DNA of 64,000 nucleotides, from NCBI RefSeq assembly GCF_017301635.1, contig NZ_CP071091.1, forward strand, positions 9,850,501-9,914,500, in the 5' to 3' direction. The notes beneath the pieces are model-generated. The model worked only from the letters and a program-made list of their open reading frames with translations, did no database searches and had not been told where the DNA came from. Shown here one piece after another: positions 17,113 through 26,400 of this stretch; within the stretch, counting starts at the first letter, position 1, and every line of letters starts with the position of its first letter. The translations under genes and the position numbers were made by a program. The stretch comes from Myxococcus landrumus (lineage in GTDB: Bacteria; Myxococcota; Myxococcia; Myxococcales; Myxococcaceae).

Positions 17113-17121
17113 AAGGGAACC

Positions 17122-17466
17122 ATGACTCGCAAGCGCGACGACGACTCGAAGACGAACTGCCCGGTGGAGTCCGCCCTGGGAGTCCTCGGTGGGCGCTGGA
17201 AGGGCGTGGTGCTCTACTGGCTACTGAAGGGCACGCACCGCTTCGGCGAGCTGCGCAAGCGGCTGCCGAACTGCAGCCCGCGCATGCTCACGCTCCAGTT
17301 GCGGGAGCTGGAGGAGGACGGGCTCGTCAAGCGCACCGTCTACCCGGAAGTTCCGCCGCGTGTGGAGTATGAGCTCTCCCCCTTCGGGCGCTCCCTGGAG
17401 CCGGTGCTCCGGGGCCTCCACGACTGGGGGGACAAGTACAAGAACCGCCTGCGGCGCGGGGTGTGA
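17122..17466 (+). CDS. HxlR-family redox/quinone-responsive repressor
   Basis: A 114-residue winged-helix regulator starting at ATG 17122 behind AGGG. It has the HxlR signature: NCPVESALGVLGGRWKGVVLYWLL, FGELRKRLPNCSPRMLTLQLRELEEDGLVKR, then VPPRVEYELSPFGRSLEPVL. Cys13 occupies the position of the conserved N-terminal cysteine that senses diamide and quinones in YodB-type members; a second Cys is in PNCSPRM. The divergent quinone reductase is the expected target. The repeated 12-mer directly upstream suggests autoregulation. Confidence 0.92.
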   Translation: MTRKRDDDSKTNCPVESALGVLGGRWKGVVLYWLLKGTHRFGELRKRLPNCSPRMLTLQLRELEEDGLVKRTVYPEVPPRVEYELSPFGRSLEPVLRGLHDWGDKYKNRLRRGV

Positions 17467-17700
17467 GGTTAGCGGGCGGCGCGCTCGAAGCTCTCGCGCG
17501 CGAGCTCGATTTCCGGCCGGTGGTGATGAGCCCAGAGGGCGAGGGTGCTGACGGGCTCTATCCGACACAGTCCTCGTAGCTCAGGGTCATCTTTCCGTTA
17601 CCTGGTGACTTCAAGGTGCCTCCTTGGCCGGCACCCGACGGTATGCGACAGAGCCTGAGTCCGGCACGCATTGGAAACCAGCGATGCCAGGGGGAAGGCC

Positions 17701-18105
17701 ATGACGACTCGGGCTGTCGGCGGCGAGAAGCCGTCCAAGGCGCTCTTGGTGGGCTTGTGGAGCGTCCAGGTGTTGCTGTCCCTGCTCTTCGTGGGCACGG
17801 GGCTCTGGAAGCTCTTCACACCCGTGCCGCAGCTCGCCGCGATGATTCCCTGGGCGGGACAGGTGCCAGGGGTGTTCCTCACCCTGACAGCGGTGGTGGA
17901 CCTGCTGGGAGGGCTTGGTGTCCTGCTGCCCTCGCTCACCGGCATCCGTCCGAGGCTGACCGCCTGGGCCGCGCTGGGCTGTGCGCTGCTCCAGGTCAGC
18001 GCCATCGTCTTCCACGTCTCACGCGGTGAGGCGGCGAGCACGCCGTTCAATGTCCTACTTATCGCTCTCTCGCTCTTCGTCTTCTGGGGGCGTCGCTCCG
18101 GGTGA
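17701..18105 (+). CDS. DoxX-family integral membrane protein
   Basis: A 134-residue membrane protein; ATG 17701 follows GGGGGAAGG, while an upstream in-frame ATG has no such site. Four hydrophobic segments are evident (LLVGLWSVQVLLSLLFVGTG, PGVFLTLTAVVDLLGGLGVLL, LTAWAALGCALLQVSAIVF, VLLIALSLFVFW). The first carries the GLWKL motif after an FVGTG turn, typical of DoxX-like proteins. These are associated with quinone or thiol redox in membranes, so a link to the neighbouring quinone-stress pair is tempting but unproven. It is a single gene followed by the MarR-ClC unit. Confidence 0.85.
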   Translation: MTTRAVGGEKPSKALLVGLWSVQVLLSLLFVGTGLWKLFTPVPQLAAMIPWAGQVPGVFLTLTAVVDLLGGLGVLLPSLTGIRPRLTAWAALGCALLQVSAIVFHVSRGEAASTPFNVLLIALSLFVFWGRRSG

Positions 18106-18167
18106 GCGGGGGGGCCGTCGGAATTTCCATTGCGGACGCGAAGGGTGGGCCGTAGGTTTCGCGAAAG

Positions 18168-18185
18168 TATATGGGTTCCCATATA
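18168..18185. promoter_or_regulatory. Palindrome TATATGGG-TT-CCCATATA at the marR start: candidate MarR operator
   Basis: Perfect 8-bp inverted repeats separated by two bases. It overlaps the first possible ATG (18171) of the MarR gene and lies upstream of alternative starts at 18219 and 18231, the usual place for an autoregulatory MarR site. Confidence 0.65.
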
Positions 18186-18746
18186 AATCGAACCGAGGGT
18201 GCCTCGCGGGATGGCGGGGTGCGCGAGGTCATGGATGGCATCCGCCGGATTGTGCGGTTGCTGAGGGTCTCCGCGAAGGCCTCCGAGCGGGTGGTAGGCA
18301 TCAGCGGGGCGCAGTTGTTCGTTCTCCAGCAGTTGGCGGAAGGGGGGCCCTGCTCCATCAACGCGCTGGCGGAGCGGACGCTCACGCACCAGAGCAGTGT
18401 GTCCGTGGTGGTGGCGCGCCTGCTGGAGCGAGGGCTGGCCACGCGCCGCGCCTCCGAGGAGGACGGTCGTCGCGTGGAGGTGGCGCTGACTCCCGCTGGG
18501 AGGGCGCTGCTGCGCGATGCCCCCGCCATGGCGCAGGCCCGGCTCATCTCGGGACTGCGGCGGCTGGCGCCGACCGAGCGTGACGGGCTGGCGCATGGGC
18601 TGTCCGCCCTGGTGCGCGAGCTGGGGCTCGATGGGAAGGAAGCGACGTTGTTCTTCGAGGACGAGCCCGCGATGCGCCGAACGGCGCGCGCGAAGCCGAA
18701 GTCTTCGTCTCGGAAGAAGAAGGGGGGAGTGGATGGAGCGGCCTGA
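18171..18746 (+). CDS. MarR-family transcriptional regulator
   Basis: Up to 191 residues. Core winged-helix motif: ISGAQLFVLQQLAEGGPCSINALAERTLTHQSSVSVVVARLLERGLATRR, with the wing EEDGRRVEVALTPAGRALL. The C-terminus is a basic Lys/Ser-rich tail. The start is uncertain: ATG 18171 lies inside an operator-like palindrome, while GTG 18219 or ATG 18231 would leave that palindrome in the leader, which is mechanistically more natural. The gene overlaps the ClC gene by 14 bp, so the two are translated together and the regulator probably controls the channel along with itself. Confidence 0.88.
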   Translation: MGSHINRTEGASRDGGVREVMDGIRRIVRLLRVSAKASERVVGISGAQLFVLQQLAEGGPCSINALAERTLTHQSSVSVVVARLLERGLATRRASEEDGRRVEVALTPAGRALLRDAPAMAQARLISGLRRLAPTERDGLAHGLSALVRELGLDGKEATLFFEDEPAMRRTARAKPKSSSRKKKGGVDGAA

Positions 18747-20607
18747 GGGAAGTCGGGTCGAGGCGGGGCAGGGCGAGGTGGGCCGGGCACAGTTGCCCGT
18801 GGCGCCGTCGATGGGTCCCACGTTGGCTGGAGTGCGCGCGCCCACGGTGATGGACCCGGTGGACAAGCGCGTGGTCTTCATCAGCGCGCTCGCGGTGGTG
18901 TTGGCGCTGGCTGCGGGGCTGGTGGCGCAGGGGCTGGGCCAGCTCATCCACCTCATCACGAACATCGCGTTCTTCGGCCGCTTCTCCACGGCGGATGTCG
19001 CGCCGGGGGAGCACACGCTGGGGCCGTGGGTCATCGGGGTGCCCGTGGTGGGGGCGCTCATCGTCGGGGTGATGGCGCGCTATGGCTCGCGGGCCATCCG
19101 AGGCCACGGCATTCCGGAGGCGATGGAGCGGGTGCTCTACAACCAGAGCCGGATTCCTCCGAGGATGACGTTCCTCAAGCCGCTCTCGGCGGCGGTGGCG
19201 ATTGGAACGGGAGGTCCGTTCGGCGCGGAGGGCCCCATCATCGCCACGGGTGGCGCGCTGGGGTCGCTGCTGGGTCAGGTGCTGCGTGTCACCGCGGATG
19301 AGCGCAAGGCGCTGCTGGCCGCGGGCGCCGCGGCGGGCATGGCGGCCACCTTTGGTGCGCCCGTCTCCGCCGTGCTGCTGGCGGTGGAGCTGCTGCTGTT
19401 CGAGTACCGCCCGCGCTCGGTCATCCCCGTGGCGCTGGCGACGGCCACGGCGACAGGGGTGCGGCTGGCCTTCGAGGGGGGCGCGCCCGCCTTCGCGATG
19501 CCAGAGCTGACGGTGCCTGGTGGAGCCGCGCTGGCCTTCTACATCGTGCTGGGGGGCGTGGTGGGCGTGGCCTCCATGCTGGCCACGCGGGCCGTGTATG
19601 CCATCGAGGACGCGTTCGAGAAGCTGCCGGTGCACTGGATGTGGTGGCCCGCGCTCGGGGGGCTGGTGGTGGGGGTGGTGGGGTGGCTGTCGCCGCGCAC
19701 GTTCGGCGTGGGCTACACCAACATCGAGGACATCCTCTCGGGCCGCTTCGTGGGCACGGCGATGCTCGTGTTCTGTGTGATGAAGTTCATCTCGTGGTCG
19801 GTGGCGCTGGGCAGTGGCACCTCGGGTGGGACGCTGGCGCCGTTGTTCACCCTGGGCGGCGGGCTGGGCTCGGGGCTGGGGCTCCTGGCGACGACGCTGG
19901 CGCCGGGGCTGGGCGTGGATATCCGCATGGCGGCGCTGGTGGGCATGGCGGCCATCTTCGCGGGGGCCTCGCGTGCGTTGCTGGCCTCGGTGGTGTTCGC
20001 GTTCGAGACGACGCGGCAGCCCCTGGGGCTCCTGCCCCTGCTGGGCGGATGCGCCGCGGCCTACCTGGTGTCCTCGCTGTTGATGCGGCACTCCATCATG
20101 ACGGAGAAGCTGGCGCGGCGTGGCGGGCGGGTCCTCACCGAGTACGGCGTGGATGCGCTGGGACAGGTGCTCGTGCGCGACGTGGGGCTCAAGGCCGTGG
20201 TGACGCTGGACGCGGACCGGCCGCTGGAGGCTGTGCGCACGTGGCTCGGCTCGAGTGATGAAGGGGCTCGGCACCAGGGCTTCCCGGTGGTGTCCGCTGG
20301 CGCGCTGCTCGGGGTCGTCACACGTCGGGACTTGCTGGACGGGCGCGAGGTCGAGGGACGGCGCGTGCGCGATGTTGTGCGGCGTTCTCCCGCGGTGGCG
20401 TACGACGACAGCTCGCTGCGCGAGGCCGCGGACCTCATGGTGGAGGAGGGCGTGGGGCGGCTGCCGGTGGTGCGGCGTGAGGCGCCTTCCCACGTGGTGG
20501 GCATCATCACCCGCAGCGACCTGCTGGGCGCTCATCGGCGGCGGCTTGACGACTCGCGGCGCAGGGAGCGCGGGCTGGGCGTGCCGCTTCCGGCCCAGGG
20601 CGCCTGA
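18733..20607 (+). CDS. ClC-family chloride channel/antiporter with C-terminal CBS pair
   Basis: A 624-residue membrane protein; ATG 18733 follows GAAGAAGGGGGGAG and lies inside the end of the MarR gene. ClC signatures are present in order: RGHGIPEAME (about 122-131, the GSGIP-like loop), GPFGAEGP (with gating-type Glu166) and GTSGGTLAPLF (GIFxP-like). By alignment on the FGAP segment, the internal proton-glutamate position of antiporters falls on Leu220, with Glu219 adjacent, so channel versus H+/Cl- exchanger is unclear. Residues about 480-605 hold two CBS domains (VVSAGALLGVVTRRDLLDG, RLPVVRREAPSHVVGIITRSDLL) that would regulate by nucleotide binding. It is controlled with the upstream MarR gene. 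Confidence 0.92.
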   Translation: MERPEGSRVEAGQGEVGRAQLPVAPSMGPTLAGVRAPTVMDPVDKRVVFISALAVVLALAAGLVAQGLGQLIHLITNIAFFGRFSTADVAPGEHTLGPWVIGVPVVGALIVGVMARYGSRAIRGHGIPEAMERVLYNQSRIPPRMTFLKPLSAAVAIGTGGPFGAEGPIIATGGALGSLLGQVLRVTADERKALLAAGAAAGMAATFGAPVSAVLLAVELLLFEYRPRSVIPVALATATATGVRLAFEGGAPAFAMPELTVPGGAALAFYIVLGGVVGVASMLATRAVYAIEDAFEKLPVHWMWWPALGGLVVGVVGWLSPRTFGVGYTNIEDILSGRFVGTAMLVFCVMKFISWSVALGSGTSGGTLAPLFTLGGGLGSGLGLLATTLAPGLGVDIRMAALVGMAAIFAGASRALLASVVFAFETTRQPLGLLPLLGGCAAAYLVSSLLMRHSIMTEKLARRGGRVLTEYGVDALGQVLVRDVGLKAVVTLDADRPLEAVRTWLGSSDEGARHQGFPVVSAGALLGVVTRRDLLDGREVEGRRVRDVVRRSPAVAYDDSSLREAADLMVEEGVGRLPVVRREAPSHVVGIITRSDLLGAHRRRLDDSRRRERGLGVPLPAQGA

Positions 20608-20717
20608 GTCCCTGCGTGACATGGGCAGCGCATCGAGGCGCTGGGGCTCTGGAGTGAGCCTGGCCAGGTGATGCATTGTCCCAGGGCGCGTCGTGGCTGC
20701 CTTCGCCGGGGGACGCG

Positions 20718-20874
20718 GGTGTCATTCCAGAGGAGACACTCCAGCGCCTTGGCGCCGGCGACCGTCAAGACTCCGAGCCTCCGGACGAACTTGACGGCCG
20801 CCTCCTTGTCCATGGGCTGGCGCGAGTCCCCGCCCTTGTCGATGCGCTCCTCGGCGGAACCCGCGAGCCCCTGT
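20718..20874 (-). pseudogene. Short gene remnant
   Basis: On the leftward strand this stretch reads AEERIDKGGDSRQPMDKEAA followed by VKFVRRLGVLTVAGAKALE with almost all codons ending in G or C, a strong coding signature for this genome. No start with a ribosome site and no meaningful continuation is seen past about 20718. I do not recognise the family. It sits directly upstream of nothing in its own orientation and looks like a relic of a deleted gene. Confidence 0.3.
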
Positions 20875-20875
20875 C

Positions 20876-22513
20876 CTACTGGCGGGCGACGCGCTTGAGC
20901 CGGAAGGGAGTCCCCGACTCGCTCATGGTGAAGTAGCCCGAGCCATTCGGCTCGTATTCGATGGCTTCGCCCTGTCCCTCCACCGTGTCCGTGAGGGCGA
21001 CGGGGGTGGCCGCGAAGGCTGTCTCGAAGGCCGCGCCCGGCGCCGCGCGGAACTCATACACCCGCCGGTACGTGCGCAGGATGAAGCGCTCGGCGCACGG
21101 GTGGATGGCCGCGGCCGTGGTGTACGAGTAGTTGGCGTCGTTCGGCTGCGTGGGCAACTGGAGGTTGGACACGAAGAGGAGCGTGGACGTGACGCCCGGA
21201 GCCGGCAGCGGCTTGGGCATCTTGTACACCTTGCTCAAGCCCGTGCCGGACTTGGTGATGACGTAGATGTCCGCGGTGACGGGGTGGACCATGATGGCCT
21301 CGGCGTCCTTGGCTCCGTCCGGATAGACGAAGGGGAACTGCTCGGCCGTCAGCGTGCCGCTCGTCTGGCCCGCGCCGATGTTCGGCTCGGGGATGCGGTA
21401 GACGTAGAACGTGTTCGGCGGAACGGGCAGGCTGGCGCTGTTCCGGCCGATATCGCCCATGTAGATGCACGAGCCCGTGGGGCAGGGGCCCGTGGCGATG
21501 TCTTCCCAATCCTGGGGCGTCACACCGTCCACCGTGAACGAGCCCAGCGTGCCCACGGTGGTGGAGCTGATGGCGACGATGTCGTTGACGTCCTCGTTGT
21601 GCACGTAGATGGCGCCCGGGGTGACGCGGCTGGCGGCGATGCCGGACGGCTCGATGATGCGCGGCGCGGACACCGAGCCCACCAGGGTCCAGGTGGGCGC
21701 GAAGGTGTCACCCGCCGAGCACGTGGGCGCGTCCGCGGCCCGCAGTGCCACGACCTGGGCGATGTTGGTGTTGGGCAGCGTGGACACGCCGTTGAAGGCG
21801 GGCTGGAGCCCCGGCGCGCCGAGGTCCTTCCATGCGAGGTCGAAGAGGATGCCTGTGCTCGATGACAGCAGGCACTCGTCGAAGGCCTCCGTGAAGCCCG
21901 TGGGCGGCGTCAGCGGGGCCGTGGGGCACGTGGAGCCTGCCCAGAGCTGTGAGCCGAACCACACCGCCAGCCCGTTCGCGGACGTGGTGGTGATGGCCGG
22001 TGTGTCCATCGTGGCCAGGTTGCCGTTCTTCTGGCCGCTCTGCGCGTCGATGGGATTGGTCGGGTGCGCGCCGGAGAACGCCGACAGGCTGGCCGCCATG
22101 TAGTTGGCCGCGTCGATGGCGAACACGTAGCTGGCCGGCTCGGAAGCCCCCGCCACCTTGTAGAAGATCCACGCCTTGATTTGCGACGCGCTCTGGTCCG
22201 AGCGCAGCAGCGTCCACCCCGCGGGCGCCGTCGCCACCGCCGCCACGTTGTTGCGATTGATGATGCGCGCCAGCAGCACGTCACCCGCCACCGTGCCCGC
22301 GGGCTTCGCGAGCGTCAGTGACGACACGGTCTTTCCCGTGGCCGTCGTGCTCGCGCGCAGGCTCACCGTCGACAGCGACTGCCGCGTGGCCTCCATGGCG
22401 GGCGCGGACTCGGAGGTCGTCTCGGGCGCGCCTGGCCCGCATCCCCCGAGTGCCAGCAGAGAGACTGAAACCACCCATCGCGAAACACCCTGGCTGAAGA
22501 CCTTCAATGACAT
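20876..22513 (-). CDS. Lipoprotein with beta-propeller-like C-terminal half
   Basis: The start is ATG 22513 (SLKVFSQGVSRW) with GGGAG just upstream; the longer TTG reading has no ribosome site. The 545-residue lipoprotein has Cys at the end of VSLLALGGC. Residues about 45-260 are a beta-sandwich module (GTVAGDVLLARI, APAGWTLLRSDQ) common in secreted myxobacterial proteins. Residues about 285-540 contain blade-like units (IIEPSGIAASRVTPGAIYVHN, DWEDIATGPC, YMGDIGRN, EAIMVHPVTADIYVITK) resembling esterase-like/SdiA-regulated propellers. No catalytic residues can be assigned. It is a single-gene unit. Confidence 0.75.
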   Translation of the reverse strand: MSLKVFSQGVSRWVVSVSLLALGGCGPGAPETTSESAPAMEATRQSLSTVSLRASTTATGKTVSSLTLAKPAGTVAGDVLLARIINRNNVAAVATAPAGWTLLRSDQSASQIKAWIFYKVAGASEPASYVFAIDAANYMAASLSAFSGAHPTNPIDAQSGQKNGNLATMDTPAITTTSANGLAVWFGSQLWAGSTCPTAPLTPPTGFTEAFDECLLSSSTGILFDLAWKDLGAPGLQPAFNGVSTLPNTNIAQVVALRAADAPTCSAGDTFAPTWTLVGSVSAPRIIEPSGIAASRVTPGAIYVHNEDVNDIVAISSTTVGTLGSFTVDGVTPQDWEDIATGPCPTGSCIYMGDIGRNSASLPVPPNTFYVYRIPEPNIGAGQTSGTLTAEQFPFVYPDGAKDAEAIMVHPVTADIYVITKSGTGLSKVYKMPKPLPAPGVTSTLLFVSNLQLPTQPNDANYSYTTAAAIHPCAERFILRTYRRVYEFRAAPGAAFETAFAATPVALTDTVEGQGEAIEYEPNGSGYFTMSESGTPFRLKRVARQ

Positions 22514-22799
22514 TCCAATCTCCCGTTGCAAAGCGCGTCGAGCCTGACTCGCATGTGACTGCTATCTCAGGAATAGGGAAAAGAAGAAAAGAGAGGATTC
22601 TGGAATGCAGATGTTTCACGCCCAGGCGTCAGTCATTGCTGAAAACTTCCGTGAACAGCACCCATGCAGCGCACACAGAGCCCCTCTGGATGACGCCTGA
22701 CGGCCCACCGGGCGATGTCGCGGACCCGCGTTCAGACGCGGAGGGCTCCCCAGGGCTGGGCCCTGTCGAGCAGTCTCACCCGAATGTTATGGTGGGGGC

Positions 22800-23297
22800 A
22801 TGGAGACGCTTGGGGATTGGTTCAAGGTTCTTTGGCCGTTTGCCGCGCTGATCGCACTTCTTGTTGTCTCGAACGTCCGCGAGCTGCGGCAGGCCGACAA
22901 GCTGTACCAGTCCATCGAGCAAGGCTTGCTGGATGAGGTCAAAGCCATGCTCGCGAAGCATTCCTTCCCGAGCCGGCGAACAGATGTTGTCGCGAAGTCC
23001 ATCGTGAGGGCTGTTGAAGCAAGACAGCCCGCCATTCTCGAGTTCCTGCTGAGCACGGACCTGAAGCTGCACACGTGGAGCCAGAAGCTGGGTTCATTTC
23101 TCTACGAGCAGTCGCTGAAGGGAGGCTGGAGGGGCACCCTTCTCTGGCGGAGCCAGCAGGGGTACCCGTTCGTGCCTTGGCGGGACTTGAGCGAAAAAGA
23201 CAAAGCCCGTCTCAGGAACAAAGCGTCCCGGGCCAACCCGCTTGAGCCCGTGAAGGTCCAGCTCCGGCGCGACGTCGGCAAATGGACGGTCCCCTGA
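22800..23297 (+). CDS. Membrane-anchored protein of unknown function
   Basis: A 165-residue protein from ATG 22800 behind GGTGGGGG. One N-terminal hydrophobic helix (VLWPFAALIALLVVSNV) anchors a basic, mostly helical cytoplasmic domain (SIEQGLLDEVKAMLAKHSFP, KSIVRAVEARQPAILEFLL) whose helix pairs recall ankyrin-like repeats but are too few to assign. GC content is lower than in neighbouring genes, so it may be a recent arrival. I do not recognise the family. Confidence 0.6.
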   Translation: METLGDWFKVLWPFAALIALLVVSNVRELRQADKLYQSIEQGLLDEVKAMLAKHSFPSRRTDVVAKSIVRAVEARQPAILEFLLSTDLKLHTWSQKLGSFLYEQSLKGGWRGTLLWRSQQGYPFVPWRDLSEKDKARLRNKASRANPLEPVKVQLRRDVGKWTVP

Positions 23298-23440
23298 ACG
23301 GTTCACGCGCGGTGTGGAAGCCGCGCTGAACGCGGTCCATGGAGTCGCTGAGGCCGGTGGCCTGGCGGCAGGGGCGCTCGCGGGAGGACAGCCCATTCTC
23401 GGGGCTCGGTCCGTATGCGATACGGAGCCACCTGCCGCCC

Positions 23441-26400
23441 ATGCCCATTTCCATTCCATTTCCGCGGTTCCGGTCCCACTCCCTCTGGCCCCTGCTGGCG
23501 CTGACCGTGGCCTTGGGCTGCTCCCAGCCAGAGGCGCCGGCGACACCCCCTGTCACGACGCCCCCGACAGAGGCACCCGGGAGCGAGGCCCCGTTCGATG
23601 TGGGGGCCGTCGTCCGGCAGGTCCACTTCTCCTGGCGCGCCGACGCCGAGGGCTTCCGTGGAGGGCACTCGACCTATGCCGTCCGCGCGGACCGTGAAGG
23701 GCTGTCGCTCACGCCCTACCATCACGACCCTCGGAGTCTGGAGAAGGCGCGCTCCGCCGGCCCCGTCCAGAAGGGGACTCCCTTCCTCCTGGGGACTCCT
23801 CGGCTGACCCGAGGGGGGCGGAGTCTGACCGACGCACGCGCCGCCACCCGCACGGTGGAGTCGGATGGCCACCTGGCCCTCGCGCGGGGAGGGGTCACCG
23901 AGCACCTGCGCAACGGCGAGGAGGGCGTCGAGCAGTCCTGGACCTTCGAGAAGGCCCCCTCGGGCTCGGGGGAACTGCTGGTGGAAATCGAGGCGAGCGG
24001 CCTGGAGTTCGTGGACCGCTCTCCTGGCGGGCTGCACTTCGCGGACGCGGCGACGGGTCTGGGCTTCCGGTACGGCCACGCCACGTGGGTGGACGCGAGC
24101 GGGCGACGCACCTCCCTGGAGGCGCGCTTCCATGAGGGGCGAATCCAGCTCCGCGTTCCCGACGCGCTGCTGGAGGACTCCGCGTATCCCGCGGTGCTGG
24201 ACCCCGTCATCGCGCCGGAGATGGGCCTGGGGCAGCCGGTGCTCGGCCCCCAGGTCTTGACCCAGTCCTCGCCCGTGGCGTCGGCCGTGGGGAGCACCTG
24301 GCTCGTGGTCTGGACGGACGCCTGGGCCGGCGGCTCCGGGCAGCTCACGGCCGCGCGGGTCTCCAGCGAGGGAACGCTGTTGGACCCCACGGGCATCGCC
24401 GTGAGGACGGCCGGTTCGACTCGCGCCTGGGTCAAGGTCTCCGGCTCCGCGACCGACTGGCTCATCGTGTGGCAGAGCGCCAACACGGACATCCAGGGGG
24501 CTCGCGTGTCCTCGGCCGGCGTGGTGCTGGATGCGACCGACATCACCCTCGTCTCGACGACGGATTATGAATACAAGCCCGCGGTGGCTTCGTCGGGCTC
24601 GGGGTGGTTCCTGGTCTGGGAGGTGCGGGCGCGTCTGGCTTCAACCGCGCTCATCAAAGGGCTTCGCCTGTCATCCACGGCTCAGCCGCTGGGCAATCCC
24701 ATCTCACTGAACCTCTCGGGCCTCTGGGCCATCAACCCGCAGGTGTCATTCAATGGCTCGCGGTATCTCGTCGTCTGGCAGGCCCTCGAGTCCACGGGGT
24801 CGAACTTCGACATTCGAGGGACGCGTGTCTCCACCGACGGCACGGTGTTGGACTCCTATCCCCTGACCCTCTGCACGGCGACGGGAAACCAGCGCGAGGC
24901 GACGCTGGCGGCCAGTGGCTCCTCGTGGTTGGTGGCCTGGACGGATGAGCGTGACGGCGCCAGCCGCGCGACCATCCATGGAAACGTCGTGTATGACTCC
25001 GGGGCGATGTCCGTGACGAACGGCCAGTTGTTGGCGTTGTCGTTGGGCACCGCGACCCTTCCCTCCGTGGCGGCGATGGGCTGGGGGGAGTGGTTCCTCG
25101 TCTGGCAGGATGCCGCGACGAGCAGGCCCGACATCTTCGGCACCCGCGTGGGGTACGACGGGCGGGCGACGGGAAGCCGCGTCGTGCTGGCCAATGATGC
25201 GCGCTCCGAGACCTCGCCGTGGGTGGCCTCGGGAGCGGGGGGGAGCTCCGTGCTGGTCGTCTGGGAGGAGGCTCGCAAGTCGATGGACATCCACGGCGCG
25301 CGGGTCTCCTCGTCGGGCGTGAATCTGGACCCGGCCGGGTTGCTCCTGAGCAAGGCGACGAATCGCCAGTACGTGCCCGCGGTGGCCCATGACGGCACGC
25401 ACTACCTCGTCGTCTGGCGGGACACGCGAGAGGGCGAGATGGACATCTACGGCACGCGCGTGACGAACCAGGGCGTCGTGCTGGACGGCGCGGGGCTCGC
25501 GCTTGGCACGGCGAGCGGAGTCCAGGACGAGCCGACCGTCTCCGCGGGGGCTTCGGGGTGGCTCGTCGCCTGGGAGGACTATCAGAACGGCTCGAACGCG
25601 GGCGACATCCGGGGCGTGAAGTTGAGTCGGGAGGGGCTGGTCCAGTTCGGGTTCCTCATCGATGGACCCTCCGCGAACATGGTCTCGCCCGCGCTGTCGT
25701 TCGACGGGACGGACTGGTACGCGGTCTGGGCGGATGGCCGCAGTCAGCTCGGTGGCCAGGGCTGGGACATCTACGGCGCGAAGATCTCCTCGAAGGGAAG
25801 CGTCACTCCCGCGACAGGCACCTTGTTGACGCCCGGGGTGGACCGCGAGCAGTTCATGCCCGCGATTGCCTTCAACGGCACGGAGCATCTCGTCGTCTGG
25901 CGGGAGTACGTGCGCTACTCCTCCACGGACTACGACATCATGGGCACGCGCATCACCCGCGCGGGTGTCGCCCAGCCCCTGGGCGGATTCTACATCTCCA
26001 GCGCTCCGGGAGAGCAGTCCATGCCGGTGGTCGCGTCGGCCGGGGCGGACTGGTTTGTCGCGTGGCGGGATGGGCGCCCGGCGACGAGCCTGCGGGGCGC
26101 GCGTGTGTCCTCCACGGGCGTGGTGCTGGACCCGTCGGGGCTGTCGCTCGTCAGCGCGACGGAGTCGAAGGAGAGCCTCTCGTTGACTTCGGATGGGCGG
26201 AGCCACTTCCTGGTCTGGCAGGAGCGGTCCTCGACGGGGAATGTCGACGTCCGAGGGATGCGGGTCCGGCCTGATGGCACCGTGCTCGACGCGCCCTTCT
26301 CGCTGGCCTCGGCCGCGGAGAACGAGGTCACTCCGGCCGTCGCCGCGCAGGGGACCTCTGAGTTCCTCGTGCTGTATCAGCGCCTGGGCGTCGCGGGCTC

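Noticed and set aside
20532..20813. 93-codon leftward frame taken as an intact gene
   Set aside because: Only its first third has coding character and there is no usable ribosome site, so it is recorded as a remnant instead.
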